A stretch of 64,000 nucleotides of DNA from Allolobophora icterica (GCA_963556255.1 OY744604.1:24737599-24801598), one strand, 5' to 3'; shown: positions 12,149 through 22,700, counted from the stretch's first letter. Made by a program: numbers and translations. The notes: generated by a model from the sequence alone, not told the origin.

Positions 12149-13345
12149 TTATGCTTCATGTGGTGGTGGAGGACGTGACTCTCCCTGTGGGCGTGGAGGA
12201 GGAGATTGACCATCTGGGTTCGGAGGAGCAGATTGACCATCTGGCGGTGGAGGACGAGACTCACCATCAGGACGTGGAGGAGGAGATTGACCATCTGGCG
12301 GTGGAGGACGAGACTCACCATCAGGGTACGGAGTAGGATATTGACCATCTGGAGGTGGAGGGCGAGACTCTCCATCTGGGCGTGGAGGAGGGGATTGGCC
12401 ATCTGGCGGTGGTGGACGAGACTCACCATCTGGGCGTGGAGGAGGGGATTGGCCATCTGGCGGCGGTGGACGAGACTCGCCATCTTGGCGTGGAGGAGGG
12501 GATTGGCCATCTGGCGGTGGTGGACGAGACTCACCATCTTGGCGTGGAGGAGGGGATTGGCCATCTGGCGGTGGTGGACGAGACTCGCCATCTTGGCGTG
12601 GAGGAGGGGATTGGCCATCTGGCGGTGGTGGACGAGACTCGCCATCTGGGCGTGGAGGAGGGGATTGGCCATCTGGCGGTGGAGGACGAGACTCACCATC
12701 AGGGTACGGAGTAGGATATTGACCATCTGGAGGTGGAGGGCGAGACTCTTCACCTGTGTGTGGAGGAGGAGACTGGCCATCTGGCGGTGGAGGACGAGAC
12801 TCTCCATCTGGGTGTGGAGGAGGGGATTGGCCATCTGGCGGCGGAGGACGAGACTCTCCATCTGGGTGTGGAGGAGGGGATTGGCCATCTGGCGGTGGAG
12901 GACGAGACTCACCATCTGGGCGTGGAGGAGGAGATTGGCCATCTGGCGGTGGAGGACGAGACTCTCCATCTGGGTGTGGAGGCGGAGATTGGCCATCAGG
13001 CGGTGGAGGACGAGACTCTCCATCTGGGCGTGGAGGAGGAGATTGGCCATCTGGCGGTGGAGGACGAGACTCTCCATCTGGGCGTGGAGGAGCGGATTGG
13101 CCATCTGGCGGTGGAGGACGAGACTCTCCATCTGGGCGTGTAGGAGGTGATCTGCCGTCTGCAGGCCCTCCGTTTGGTCTAGTTGGAGCAAAGGGTGTTT
13201 GTCTTGAATTGAGTTTAACTGGTTCCGGTGTTGGTCGAGTTGGTCTTGTGGCCTTTGGCGTAGTTCTGCGTCGTTCAGCAGGAGGAGCGCTTCCAGTCAG
13301 GGTCGTTGATGCAACAAGTACTGCCAAGAAGATGATCAGCTTCAT
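12149..13345 (-). CDS. Secreted proline-rich repeat protein A (398 aa)
   Basis: A single coding exon runs from ATG at 13345 to a TAA at 12149-12151. Residues 1-20 (MKLIIFLAVLVASTTLTGSA) form a clear signal peptide. A basic linker (PPAERRRTTPKATR) leads to 17 tandem 18-residue units, consensus GESRPPPPDGQSPPPRPD, and the protein ends PPPPHEA. There are no cysteines. Each unit is about 45% proline and slightly acidic, so the protein should be an extended, unfolded chain. Two units carry the variant QYPTPYPD, pointing to a higher-order duplication. The start is chosen because gene B and pseudogene C share MKL plus a hydrophobic core at the same place, directly after a splice acceptor (TTGCAG, 8 bases upstream). 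Function unknown; a mucus, matrix or coat protein, or a peptide precursor, are only possibilities. Confidence 0.8.
   Translation of the reverse strand: MKLIIFLAVLVASTTLTGSAPPAERRRTTPKATRPTRPTPEPVKLNSRQTPFAPTRPNGGPADGRSPPTRPDGESRPPPPDGQSAPPRPDGESRPPPPDGQSPPPRPDGESRPPPPDGQSPPPHPDGESRPPPPDGQSPPPRPDGESRPPPPDGQSPPPHPDGESRPPPPDGQSPPPHPDGESRPPPPDGQSPPPHTGEESRPPPPDGQYPTPYPDGESRPPPPDGQSPPPRPDGESRPPPPDGQSPPPRQDGESRPPPPDGQSPPPRQDGESRPPPPDGQSPPPRQDGESRPPPPDGQSPPPRPDGESRPPPPDGQSPPPRPDGESRPPPPDGQYPTPYPDGESRPPPPDGQSPPPRPDGESRPPPPDGQSAPPNPDGQSPPPRPQGESRPPPPHEA
12160..13140. repeat. 54 bp coding minisatellite of gene A
   Basis: Eighteen or so head-to-tail copies of a 54 bp unit encode the 18-residue repeat. 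A block ending in the variant that encodes QYPTPYPD occurs twice (near 12310-12350 and 12690-12730), so about 380 bp was duplicated as a unit. Confidence 0.95.
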
Positions 13346-13812
13346 TCTGTAATCTGCAACAATTCAAATATAGGCCCTACACGGCTTTAACAGCTGTATA
13401 AGTTGTTCTACTATGATTCTTACATTATCAATTTCGACTTGGGATACAATATTTAATCTGCGATGCTATGTTGCGCCAAAATTGAGCAAACTTCACTAGT
13501 TTCAGCTGTGTAGTAGCTCTGTAATTAGGCGGCATTGTGAAATCTTCCAGTATAGATAGGAATTTCACTTTCTTCTATTTTATTAAATCATCTGACCTTG
13601 TCTTCGGTGTTGTATCTTCTAAAGTCTAATTATGTGACATCTATTGTTGGTGTGTTATTGCTGACAACATAATCACTCCCACGTTATTGTAGTTAATTAG
13701 CTATAGATTTTGATTTGTGCGAGTTAAAATTTTCTCCACCAAAATCAAGTGCACTCAAATCCAGGAATGTCTTCAGAAACCACTGCCTTGTAATTATGTA
13801 CACAAATGTATC

Positions 13813-14270
13813 CATGGGCAGCGATCTAGGAGGGACGGGGGCGACATGTCCCCCCACCTTTAAGAGTGGGGGGACTGTGCATGCATTTGTCCCCCCACAT
13901 TTTGAAGAAACACCAAAAAAGGCGGAGAAATGTAATTGCGCGTGAGGGTTTTCGCAGCGTTTTTGACCAGTCGAGGTAAAAATAATTTTTTTAGCAGAAG
14001 TGTCCCCCCCAAAAAAATTTATGAGAAAGAAGAAGGAATTCGTCAAAAGTTAAAATTTTTTAGACGAAGAAATCATAAAAAGGGTTATTGCCGGGAGACA
14101 GGAAAAAGTTGTAAAACGTGGCGAATGACTAAAAAAAGGTCATCAACTTTTTTCGGAAAAAGTTTTGGAAAAATTTTTTGGGGACAAGATTTTCCAAAAC
14201 AGGTCGTCGACGAGATCGTGGCCGACTTTGTCCCCCCCTCCCCACCTCTCAGACAAGATCGCCGCCACTG
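13813..14270. mobile_element. hAT-like MITE with exact 8 bp target duplication
   Basis: Ends CATGGGCAGCGATCT and (reverse complement) CAGTGGCGGCGATCT form terminal inverted repeats. AATGTATC flanks it on both sides (13805-13812 and 14271-14278). The interior is rich in C/G-runs and has no transposase. It sits in the 5' intron of gene A. Confidence 0.85.
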
Positions 14271-14890
14271 AATGTATCTCACGCCCCGATGGCGCAACAA
14301 AACCAAGCCGTAATCTAGTCAATGTCCAGTGATACGGTAGTCCATTTATGACGGAGAGTAGCCAATATTGGATTAGCAATTTAAAAAATAAGTCTGAAGT
14401 TGAGAACGAAATGAAATAAAGCGATTGAGCAGAACAAACAGTTGCAAGTAGAGAGTTAAAAAAACTACACTTAGCTACTGAAGAAGCTCATTCACCAAGA
14501 ATAGTTCTAGTCTTCGTACGACTAGAGAAAGATGACCTTGCTGAATAATAAGGTAAAGGTAGTTGAATAATAAGGTAAAGGTATTTATAGTCCGCGGATC
14601 AGCATTCATATACTGGTATATGAATGTTGACAGAAGTATTTTGTTTTGCTAGAATTCAATGTTTTTATGTAGAGGCCTATCCACATTATGTGCATACTAT
14701 TGCTGTAGAAAACTGAATGCATAAAGTTTTTCTCAATAAATATTCACCAGTTTAATATTGTAGTATCATTATTCTAACTATATTTCTCAGTACTGGATGT
14801 TTGAAACGTTTATACATTTTTATTTAGTTAACTCTGTTTTTCTGTTTTATAACTCTAAAAATTACATATTCAAACCTTTTTCCGAAAGCT
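14271..14890. other. Intronic/intergenic; no gene seen
   Basis: AT-rich, with GTATACTGGTATATGAAT-like sequence present at both 14605-14630 and 14890-14910. No coding frame stands out. Confidence 0.4.
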
Positions 14891-15020
14891 TTAGTATACT
14901 GGTATATGAATCTGTCTCGAAGCTGCTAATCGAAGCTTGTCGGAAAGTTTAGACTTATTGTTTAGATTTCTAAACTGTCTCAAAAGTCTCGTTTCTGTTG
15001 TGTCACTCAGTCTTTCGGTC

Positions 15021-15028
15021 TTATATAG
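15021..15028 (-). promoter_or_regulatory. TATA box of proline-rich gene A
   Basis: On the minus strand the sequence reads CCTATATAAGACCGAAAGAC. The same context, CCTATAAAAGACCGACAGAC, lies upstream of gene B at 30541. Conservation covers about 60 bp, including ATGTC and GACTCAAC upstream and GACT(G/A)AGTG downstream. Transcription would start near 14990-15000. Confidence 0.7.
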
Positions 15029-15159
15029 GCTTAGGACATCGGTTGAGTCGTAAGTCTGAGATCTGTTTGTTACATCTACGTTCTTTGTAGGAGTAGCAAT
15101 GAATGCCTTTTGTGTGTATAACGTCATGCATCGCGTATTATCTGCCTGCAGCATTTAGC

Positions 15160-16210
15160 ACACGATCTAGGTCGTAAGAGCTTTCGTATAGCGTGCAGTA
15201 CATTAGATGTTATTGTCCTGTCTTCGACGGCCTATCATGCTATAACTTGGTCCCAATTTTTCCCAGCTTTAAACTGCGATCAACAACCGTGGCTGAGATG
15301 CGCGACTTCATCTTCTCAGCTACTGAGAAAAAATGTGCATTGTGCATTCTTACTGCTCTGTTGACAGCATGTTTTGATGGTTTGGGCTCAATCATGTAAT
15401 GCGCCAACACCTCTTTTGCTAAGGTGTGCACTAAGACTTGAAGAAATAACAAGTATCCTCTTGCCATAGCCTTAATAAAGACCTCCTACTTATCAATAAA
15501 CTACACCCAAAAGCACTCTACAGTGGCTGCTTAAAATCTGTTTTGCAGGATGCAGACATAGGCGTAACTTCATATTGTGACGGTGCATTCATCCGGTCAC
15601 ACCACATGTACGTAATAGAGGGGATGACAGTCACCACTGCTCCCTGGCCTGTGCACTTGCAAACAACTGTGTGACTGCAAATGATAGGCTTTTGTTGTTG
15701 GATTGTTCTGACGTTTCGTTGGATGCCAGTGATTCACGTGTGACTGTTGTTTAGCTCTGTCGTGGTCTCAGTGTCGTCAACACATTAGCAGCGGTGAAAC
15801 AGAATCAAAAGGTGCACTTCAAATGTTAGTTGCGAGTGACCTTAAAGCTACAGACAAAGCACACTAAGATCGTCTAAAGAGGGAGGAGACGAAGGCTGAG
15901 TGAGGAAGAGGGGAAGGAAAAGAGAAGAGGAGAGGCATAGTGAGAAGATGTAGGAGGGGATTGGTCATAGCCAGTTTTGGGGCATAGTTACGCCCTTGGT
16001 CGCAGATCACCACTTTTATCAGCTAACCAGTCTAAACCTCAAACCAGTAAATTTTAAAGAGGATCAACTATAATTATTTTGACTCGTGTTGAGGCTTGTA
16101 CTAGGACAATGTTGGGCTCTCTGGCGGTCTATGTGGCATGAAGGTTAAATTAACTTTCCAGTTTCGAGCGTTCTATCTGCTGTATATAATGTATGCAGGT
16201 CTTAGCATAC
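15160..16210. other. No gene seen
   Basis: Short frames on both strands at 15193-15467 show no recognisable family. A purine-rich patch lies at 15880-15960. Confidence 0.4.
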
Positions 16211-16215
16211 TATTC

Positions 16216-16216
<1 letters not shown>

Positions 16217-16255
<39 letters not shown>
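16217..16255. repeat. (TA)n microsatellite
   Basis: TA tract immediately left of the foldback element at 16282. Confidence 0.95.
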
Positions 16256-16258
<3 letters not shown>

Positions 16259-16281
16259 TGAGACATATGTCCGCGGTTCTA

Positions 16282-16868
16282 GGACGTTTGGTCAACGGAC
16301 GATTGGTCAACGGACGATTGGTCACGGACGATTGGTCAACGGACGATTGGTCAAGCGGACTGTTCGTCAAGGGGACTGTTGATCAAGGGTCCTTTCGTCA
16401 AGAGGACGGTTGATCAAAAATTTAAATTTTCGATATTAGAGACGCTTTTAAAATATGCCAGTTCTCTTATCAGTACAAACTACTGATAAGAGAAATCGAC
16501 GACCACTAATTATCCCTATATAGACGAACCGACCGACCAATTAAGCCATTACAAAACCAGGCATCTTTACATGCACAGCAATGAAGACTTCTCTAAGCGT
16601 AGCCCATACAGTACAAATAAAACAAATATGGAGTGATACGATATACGTGAATTTTAGACGCTTTTAAAATATGTCAGTTCTCTTATCAGTACAAACAACT
16701 GCAATGGCACAGATATATAATAACCCTTTGAAATAGACGACCACTAATTATCCCTAGACAGACGTACCGACCGATTTTTTGATCAACAGTCCTCTTGACG
16801 AACGGTCCGCTTGACCAATCGTCCGTGATCAACCGTCCGTTGACCAACCGTCCTTTGACCAAACGTCC
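16282..16868. mobile_element. Foldback-type element with repeat-built inverted arms
   Basis: The left arm (16282-16420) is made of short units such as GGACGATTGGTCAAC, then GCGGACTGTTCGTCAA and GGACTGTTGATCAA. The right arm (16776-16868) is its inverted counterpart in the same order. Between them a ~95 bp block (GACGCTTTTAAAATATG ... ACCACTAATTATCCCTA) occurs twice in direct orientation (about 16440 and 16660). No coding frame. The architecture resembles Foldback-like DNA transposons; the superfamily is unknown and no target duplication was identified. Confidence 0.75.
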
Positions 16869-17084
16869 GCATACATCCGGTATTTTGTAGTGCACTCATC
16901 CCTTAGTGGACCGAGCTGGATATAGACTTGATATCCTCATCGTCTTCATGCCTCAAAGAAGCTACTAAATACTTAATGTTGCATACTTCCATTCAACAAC
17001 CTCATTAAAGAATAATAATGGCAGTTACGCTTCACGTGTCTCACAAAAAGACGTAGGGCAATAGCTCGGTATTTTTATTAGGCA

Positions 17085-17108
17085 CGCTTCATTATTATTA
17101 TTATTATT

Positions 17109-17139
<31 letters not shown>

Positions 17140-17170
17140 ATATTTATTAGACACGCTTCATTATTATTTT
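17085..17170. repeat. (ATT)n tracts left of the LINE
   Basis: Two ATT-rich tracts, each preceded by ACACGCTTCATTATTATT, just upstream of the reverse-transcriptase ORF; they may be the 3' tail of another LINE copy. Confidence 0.85.
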
Positions 17171-17188
17171 TTTGTATGCCCTGATGTC

Positions 17189-19111
17189 TTGAAGAAGAAA
17201 ATCACAACAACGACATGGCTATCGAGAGAAGCCATATGCATGGCGGTTGATAGGAAGGCTGCAAAGAAGGCAGGAGAAAAGGATAAGGTAAGGGCACTGA
17301 ACAGTGCCTTCCAAAAACAAGCACGGAAAGATAAAGAAATACATCTAAACGAATTATGCAGAGAAATGGAAGACGAGGGAAGGAAGGGACGAACCAAGGA
17401 AATGTTCTCAAAAGTAAAGACAATCACGGGAAAATTTGCACCTAGAATGGGCTCAATGAAGGCAGGAGATGGAAATGTAATCTGCGATGAAGAAGGGATA
17501 AAGCATAGATGGAGAGAATACACGGAGGAGTTGTATAGGGAAGACAAACGAGTCAAAAAAGAACAAATTGACGTAACAGAGTATGAAAAGGAACCGGAGG
17601 TCATGGAAGCGGAGGTAGAATGGGCAATCAGACAACTCAAGGACAATAAGGCACCCGGTCAAGATGGGATACCTATAGAACTGATAAAAGCAGGGGATGA
17701 TGCGATGATAAAAACAATAACAAAATTGTGCAATCAAATATGGGCAACTGGAGAATGGCCGGAGGACTGGAAGAAGTCGATCTTTATACCTATATTCAAG
17801 AAAGGAGATGCGAGGGAGTGTGAAAATTATAGGACGATAGCAATGATATCACACACTAGTAAAATATTACTGAAAATAATTCACAAAAGAATGGAAGGCA
17901 CAATTGAAAGAGAACTTCCGGTGAACCAGGCAGGGTTTAGGAAATCTCGTGGAACTCGAGACCATATAGCCAACATGAGGTGGATAATGGAGAGACAAAG
18001 GGAGTATGGACAGGAGGTTCACATCTGTTTCATTGACTATAGCAAGGCATTCGACTGCATTAACCATGATTTAATGTGGAAAACCCTGCTTGAAATGGGA
18101 ATTCCGAAACACCTGATAATGTTACTAAAGGGTTTATATGAAGACCAGATAGCGGTGATAAGAACAGAATACGGAGACACTGACAATTTCAGAATCAAGA
18201 AAGGAGTGAGGCAGGGATGCATCTTGTCTCCATTCCTGTTTAATCTATATGCTGAAAGAATAATGAGAAAGGCAGAACTGGAGGGGGCAATTGAGGGAGT
18301 AAAAATTGCTGGAAAGACACTGAATAACCTTAGATACGCGGATGACACAACATTAATGGCAAAAAGAAAAGAGGATTTGGCAGAACTGATAAGAAGGGTC
18401 AGGAGAGAAAGTGAAAAAGCTGGTTTATACTTCAACATAAAGAAGACAAAGGTCATGACAACAGCAGATTGGGATAGTTTTGAGATAGACGGAGAGGAAA
18501 TAGAGGTGGTAGAAAGCTTCACATTCCTAGGATCACTGGTTGGAAAGGAGGGAAAGTGTGATCCAGAAATAAAACGAAGGATTGCTATAGGGAAAGCTGC
18601 AATGACCGGACTGGAAAAGATATGGAAAGACAAACATGTGAGCATAGAAACCAAAAAAAGGCTCGTGAGAGCACTAATCTTTCCTACGGTACTGTACGGT
18701 TGCGAGACGTGGACAATGACAAAGAACATGGAAAATAAGGTTAACGCTTGTGAAATGTGGATATGGAGGAAGATGCTGAGAATATCTTGGACTGAGAAAA
18801 GAACGAACGAATCAATACGAGAGGAGATTGGAGTTGAGAATGAAGAGTCGTTAAAACAAACTGCGACAAGAATGAAGCTAAGGTTCTTTGGACATGTTAT
18901 GCGATCTGATGGTCTGGAGAAGGAAATGATGCTGGCGTGCGGTGAGGGGAGGAGAAGACTGGGTCGCCCAAGGAGGAGATGGATGGATGAGATACAAGAT
19001 GTAACTGGCATGAATTTGGCGGAATTGAGAGACTTGTCATCGAATAGGAGATGGTGGAGTGTGTTCACCAGGACGGTCGCTAGAGCTCCACGAGCTGACA
19101 GCACAAGGTGA
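17189..19111 (+). CDS. Non-LTR retrotransposon reverse transcriptase (640 aa, 5'-truncated LINE)
   Basis: An uninterrupted frame encodes a LINE-type reverse transcriptase. Visible motifs in order: QDGIPIE (motif 1-2 region, about residue 155), FIPIFKKGD, QAGFRKSRGTRDH, FIDYSKAFD (motif A, about 281-289), GVRQGCILSPFLFNLY (about 345), YADD catalytic box (about 383-386), FLGSLVGKEG, LYGCETWTM, and the C-terminal FGHVMR and GRPRRRWMDEI. The endonuclease domain is absent, so the copy is 5'-truncated. First ATG in frame is near 17239; the frame is open further upstream. The stop is followed by a short 3' UTR and an (ATT)n tail, the usual end for this LINE type. An intact RT implies a young insertion. 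It would copy LINE RNA at the target site in the nucleus. Confidence 0.92.
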   Translation: MKKKITTTTWLSREAICMAVDRKAAKKAGEKDKVRALNSAFQKQARKDKEIHLNELCREMEDEGRKGRTKEMFSKVKTITGKFAPRMGSMKAGDGNVICDEEGIKHRWREYTEELYREDKRVKKEQIDVTEYEKEPEVMEAEVEWAIRQLKDNKAPGQDGIPIELIKAGDDAMIKTITKLCNQIWATGEWPEDWKKSIFIPIFKKGDARECENYRTIAMISHTSKILLKIIHKRMEGTIERELPVNQAGFRKSRGTRDHIANMRWIMERQREYGQEVHICFIDYSKAFDCINHDLMWKTLLEMGIPKHLIMLLKGLYEDQIAVIRTEYGDTDNFRIKKGVRQGCILSPFLFNLYAERIMRKAELEGAIEGVKIAGKTLNNLRYADDTTLMAKRKEDLAELIRRVRRESEKAGLYFNIKKTKVMTTADWDSFEIDGEEIEVVESFTFLGSLVGKEGKCDPEIKRRIAIGKAAMTGLEKIWKDKHVSIETKKRLVRALIFPTVLYGCETWTMTKNMENKVNACEMWIWRKMLRISWTEKRTNESIREEIGVENEESLKQTATRMKLRFFGHVMRSDGLEKEMMLACGEGRRRLGRPRRRWMDEIQDVTGMNLAELRDLSSNRRWWSVFTRTVARAPRADSTR

Positions 19112-19126
19112 TGCCCTGAGGTATAC

Positions 19127-19141
19127 AGTATATTATTATTA

Positions 19142-19205
<64 letters not shown>

Positions 19206-19314
19206 TTTTTTTTATGCCCCGAGGTATACAAGATCCCTCAGGGACTTCAATATTAACTAATGTAAAAAAGTGTCCGGAATGGCCCTATTCATCTGTTTCC
19301 TGGCTGGCTATTAC

Positions 19315-19392
<78 letters not shown>

Positions 19393-19410
19393 TACTACTA
19401 CTACTACTAT
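19127..19410. repeat. (ATT)n tails of the LINE
   Basis: Pure ATT tracts at 19127-19205 and 19308-19400 flank a short stretch containing TATGCCCCGAGGTATACAAG, a near copy of the LINE 3' end at 19111-19130. This suggests two LINE ends in tandem. The second tract ends in ACT repeats. Confidence 0.9.
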
Positions 19411-20640
19411 TGTTATTATTAATTATGAGGACAATTTATATGGCGCCGTAACACAGTTAAAAGGGCGCCTAAATCAAGATGTTTCCAAATAATTTAACTT
19501 CATGACGCGTTATACAATACGCATTAGAGATTGTTTGTCTGACTCATGTTTGCATAATTATGCGTCTGTGTCATACATTGTGTAGTCTGTTTGTAGCTTT
19601 GAACTTTAATGACCTACATGTAGGTTCGTGCGATACACATTCGCACGTGTATTGTATCGTGTGAATGAAGCGATTTCTTTGCATGACAAAAGTTCACAAA
19701 GTAGAATGAATCGTGATCAAAACATTCGTTAGATAAACAGCCTGCGTCAGTGCCGAGTCTGCACGTAACACAATACAAGACCGATTAAGGAAACCTTTCA
19801 GCAAACGTGATCCGTCAAGATGACCCATTTTGATGAGACTCTTTGCAGTCATATATGCAATTTATCAATCGCATCGTGGGTTTCTCTGATAAATAACTAT
19901 GCAAGACTGCTAGGCCTACGTGAATTCGTGCGCTGGTTATGACTATTCATAACCAGCGCATGAATTCACGTGATTGCAGGCATTATATGAAGCTATATAT
20001 ATTTTGGTGGGAACTGACAATGATGTAGAATATATGGTTTAAAAATACGGCTGAGTGTCAGTACAAAGGTCAGCTTTTGCGATATTCCGATAATAGCTAC
20101 AGATGCATAACGTAGGACACGAATTCGTTACTCAACTCAGAACTAACTAGACTAGACGAATTGCGGCTGTCTTAAAACTTACTAAATTAATTGTAGCCAC
20201 TTCATAAATAACTCTTGTGTACAAAAGTGTCCTTACTGAAAGCGATAAAATATCAATATACCACACTGTAAACAAGATTTGCAACATTACACTGGTGTAG
20301 GTGGTGCCTGGAGTCCACCTACATTTGATGCGATGGAGCCAAAGTCACCAACTGCACAATCATGGTAAGTAGGTGGAATGCTCCACCAGTAATTTGTGGA
20401 AAGGTCCATCATTGTAAGTTAGAGTGTTCTACCAATCTTGGATAAAGTGGGCAACCGTTCAACTCTCCATTAGTAGCCTAACTAGTAGAATAGGCTTACC
20501 TCTACGTCTGTTCACAGTTGGGTGGTTTATTTGTTACCCGTACGAATTGCGCACGCAGTTTGGGCGTGGTGTTAGACTCTACCCTATCATTTACTGACGC
20601 TATTTGGGCATCAGCTCAGTTTGACGTATAGGATATCAGA
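19411..20640. other. No gene seen apart from a hairpin
   Basis: Starts with a LINE-tail phrase (TATGGCGCCGTAACACAG). The rest has no coding frame. The hairpin at 19919-19970 is listed separately. Confidence 0.4.
19919..19970. repeat. Near-perfect inverted repeat, 24 bp arms, 4 bp loop
   Basis: Arms 19919-19942 and 19947-19970 (core GCGCTGGTTATGA / TCATAACCAGCGC) match except at one position. The loop is CTAT. Confidence 0.9.
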
Positions 20641-21260
20641 TCTCTTTTGCCTCATACTGTCTTCATCGCACTGTTTGATGCGTTAGTTTCCAGCAGAGTT
20701 CGGCTACTTTTTCTAACTTCTGTTTGGCTCATTACGAGAGATCCGCACAAAATGTTTCAAAATCTCTTGACAGAGCCACAACAAAGACCCGTAAACATCA
20801 GCATATTACACCCATATTGCATTCAAATACTGGCTGCTCGTTGAGCTAAGAATTCATTTCAAAAACCGCCTTCTAGTTCACAAAGTAGGGCCTACTACAA
20901 AGTACTACATTTTTACGAGCCTTGCTCACTCTCATACAAATAGATATTGCGCTCGATCAATGGATACTGACTCTTTCTGTGTCCCACACCCAGGCAGTAT
21001 TGAGCTCATGGGCTTTGTCGCTTACCGGTCCAGGGCTTTGGAATTCGCTACACGGTTCAGTTCTTTCAGTCAGTTCTTTTATGTCATTCAAGCCTAAACT
21101 CAAGACTCTTCCCTTTCAATTTACTTACCCACCGTAGCCTGGCTTTTCCAATGGATTGTGATTCTTGATTGCGATTTCACTCTAAGCGACCATCGAATGA
21201 TCTCTTTCCCATTTGACAAAGGCGCTATAGAAGTCATTAGATTAAATCTGATTAGATTAG
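20640..21260 (+). mobile_element. LINE 3' fragment (CR1/L2-like), broken
   Basis: Translated fragments read in order ELRIHFKNRLL-like, then TGPGLWNSLHGSVLSVSSF and FKPKLKTLPFQF, the usual C-terminal pattern of CR1/L2-type RT proteins (GP.LWNSLP ... FK.KLKT.LF). It ends with the tail AAAGGCGCTATAGAAGTCAT and an ATTAGATTAG-like run. Frameshifts and stops make it inactive. Confidence 0.7.
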
Positions 21261-21282
21261 AAAAGTTGGATTGCAGTGTATG

Positions 21283-21396
21283 TTCATCCTGTCAGCATTC
21301 CCATATTGAAACATTTATGGGACCCATATTCCCACACGGGACCTATATACAGTCCACATGGGTTCCTCCTGATTCCGATGGACATGCTGGCTGGAC
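21283..21396. repeat. Short TIR repeat rich in CCCATAT/ATATGGG
   Basis: Begins CCTGTCAGCATTCCCATATT and ends ATGGACATGCTGGCTGG, an imperfect inverted pair. A related stretch of CCATATGGG-type words lies at 54540-54660 and another at 36985-37030. Confidence 0.5.
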
Positions 21397-21539
21397 ACTG
21401 GAGTCTGTTCGTGAACTTCTGTTGTAGACAGCGCCGCTTTATTCCTGTTTGCTAAATGAGCCAAATTACAGCAGATTGGGTTATATTTATGTTCAGTCTG
21501 GTGAATACAACGCATTCAAGTATTCTTTATAGTAAGCCT

Positions 21540-21800
21540 GGTAGGATGCGTGATAGTCCAGATTTCTAAATCAATCTTGTTGGCGTGCTGGTTGGCGTGC
21601 TGGAATGTTCAACCAAGATCGGGGGTTCAAATCACGGCCAGGCCTCAATTATGTATCGAGATTTCTGCTCCATCTGCGCCCATAACCAGCTCGGCTAAAA
21701 TGATCACACTGACCGCACACTGTCGGTGGGAAGACGAGACGGCGAGGTAGAGGACTGGCCGTCCGCTCTCATGTGCTGTGGCTAAGAAAATAAAGTCGTT
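21540..21800 (+). repeat. tRNA-derived SINE, family T, copy 1
   Basis: Contains GGGGGTTCAAATCACGGCCAG (B-box-like) followed by GAGATTTCTGCTCCATCTGC, shared with 39505-39640. The tRNA head is degraded. Confidence 0.6.
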
Positions 21801-21869
21801 AGCAATACACACCCTAGGCGTAGGCTGCCTCTCAGGGTAGCTTAAGGAACTCCTTTCTATTTTCATCCT

Positions 21870-22470
21870 GGTTCGTAGGGTTATCCGTTTAACGACACTG
21901 TGTCATGGCGAAGATGATTAGCGTCGAGGCCCTCCGTCCTCCAGGTTTGGAATTAGCACCAGCCGAAAATTAATTAATTATACCTAACACGACAAAGTAA
22001 GTAATCCACATAATCCAACCCATGGATGATTTGTTGTTTTACGTAGGCATTAATATTAGGCTTAGGCACAGGCATAAATAGTGGCTTTCATGTGGGCATA
22101 GCCTATATAATATAGCTAAACCTGTTATTACTGAGGATAATATGAAATTTATGAAAACTATTTATGTTTAGATTTGCGAAATAATAATTACTAATGAACT
22201 TAGGATACTTGAAAGAAATATTAGGCCTATATTTGTATAGGCCTATGGCCTTTCGTAAACAGTTCTTTTGGTTCTCAGATTATTCGCTAGATGACCTGTT
22301 GAATCAATATCAGAGTTTTGCGTAATCTATCAAGTGAAACTATAATTATAATTATAAACTTGTTTTATTGTTAGATTAGTCAAACAATAGGCCCCTACTT
22401 ACGCCATCTGTCAACTTTGGACGGGAATCCGTTGATTGGGCGACGCTTCTAGGTTCATTTTCATTGTTCT
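21870..22470. other. No gene seen
   Basis: AT-rich, with AGGCCTA words and no coding frame. Confidence 0.4.
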
Positions 22471-22479
22471 GCTTGTCAA

Positions 22480-22700
22480 GACAGTTACAGTTAATAGGTT
22501 ATGTAAGGTATATCAGCTCTTAGTGCTCCAATTGTCCAGTTTGTGTTTGAAAATGCTCAGGCTTGGTGCAGTTACTACTTTCTGTTGTAACCGGTTCCAG
22601 TGATCTACAATTATTCTTTGGCTAAAAAAGAAGTTTCTAGTGTCGAATCGCACCCGTTGTGGTACCGTTTCAGATCATGCCCTCTCAGATTTCCGTTGTT
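22480..22700 (-). mobile_element. LINE C-terminal fragment, antisense
   Basis: The minus strand reads RNFFFSQRIIVDHWNRLQQK followed by VVTAPSLSIFKHKLD, the C-terminal signature of an L2/Rex-like reverse transcriptase (FFSNR..D.WNSLP..VV.A.S...FK..LD). Only the last part of the element remains. Confidence 0.75.

Larger units (their letters stand above)
13354..14990 (-). other. 5' UTR exon and intron of gene A (inferred)
   Basis: The coding exon is preceded by TTGCAG, 8 bases before the ATG, matching the ATTACAG and TTGCAG at the same spot in gene B and pseudogene C. A transcript starting near 14990 would carry a 5' UTR exon of roughly 100 bases containing CGACAAGCTTCG, matched by CGACAAGTTTACG in gene B. 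The intron, about 1.5 kb, contains the MITE at 13813-14270. The exact donor is not certain. Confidence 0.5.

Noticed and set aside
12160..13140. CRISPR-like array
   Set aside because: Repeats are contiguous without unique spacers and encode an in-frame secreted protein in a eukaryotic setting.
11779..13191. 470-codon minus-strand ORF in another frame of gene A
   Set aside because: It lacks a signal peptide, runs through the GACA microsatellite and arises from the stop-free 54 bp unit.
18037..19104. 355-codon minus-strand ORF
   Set aside because: Antisense shadow of the reverse-transcriptase gene.
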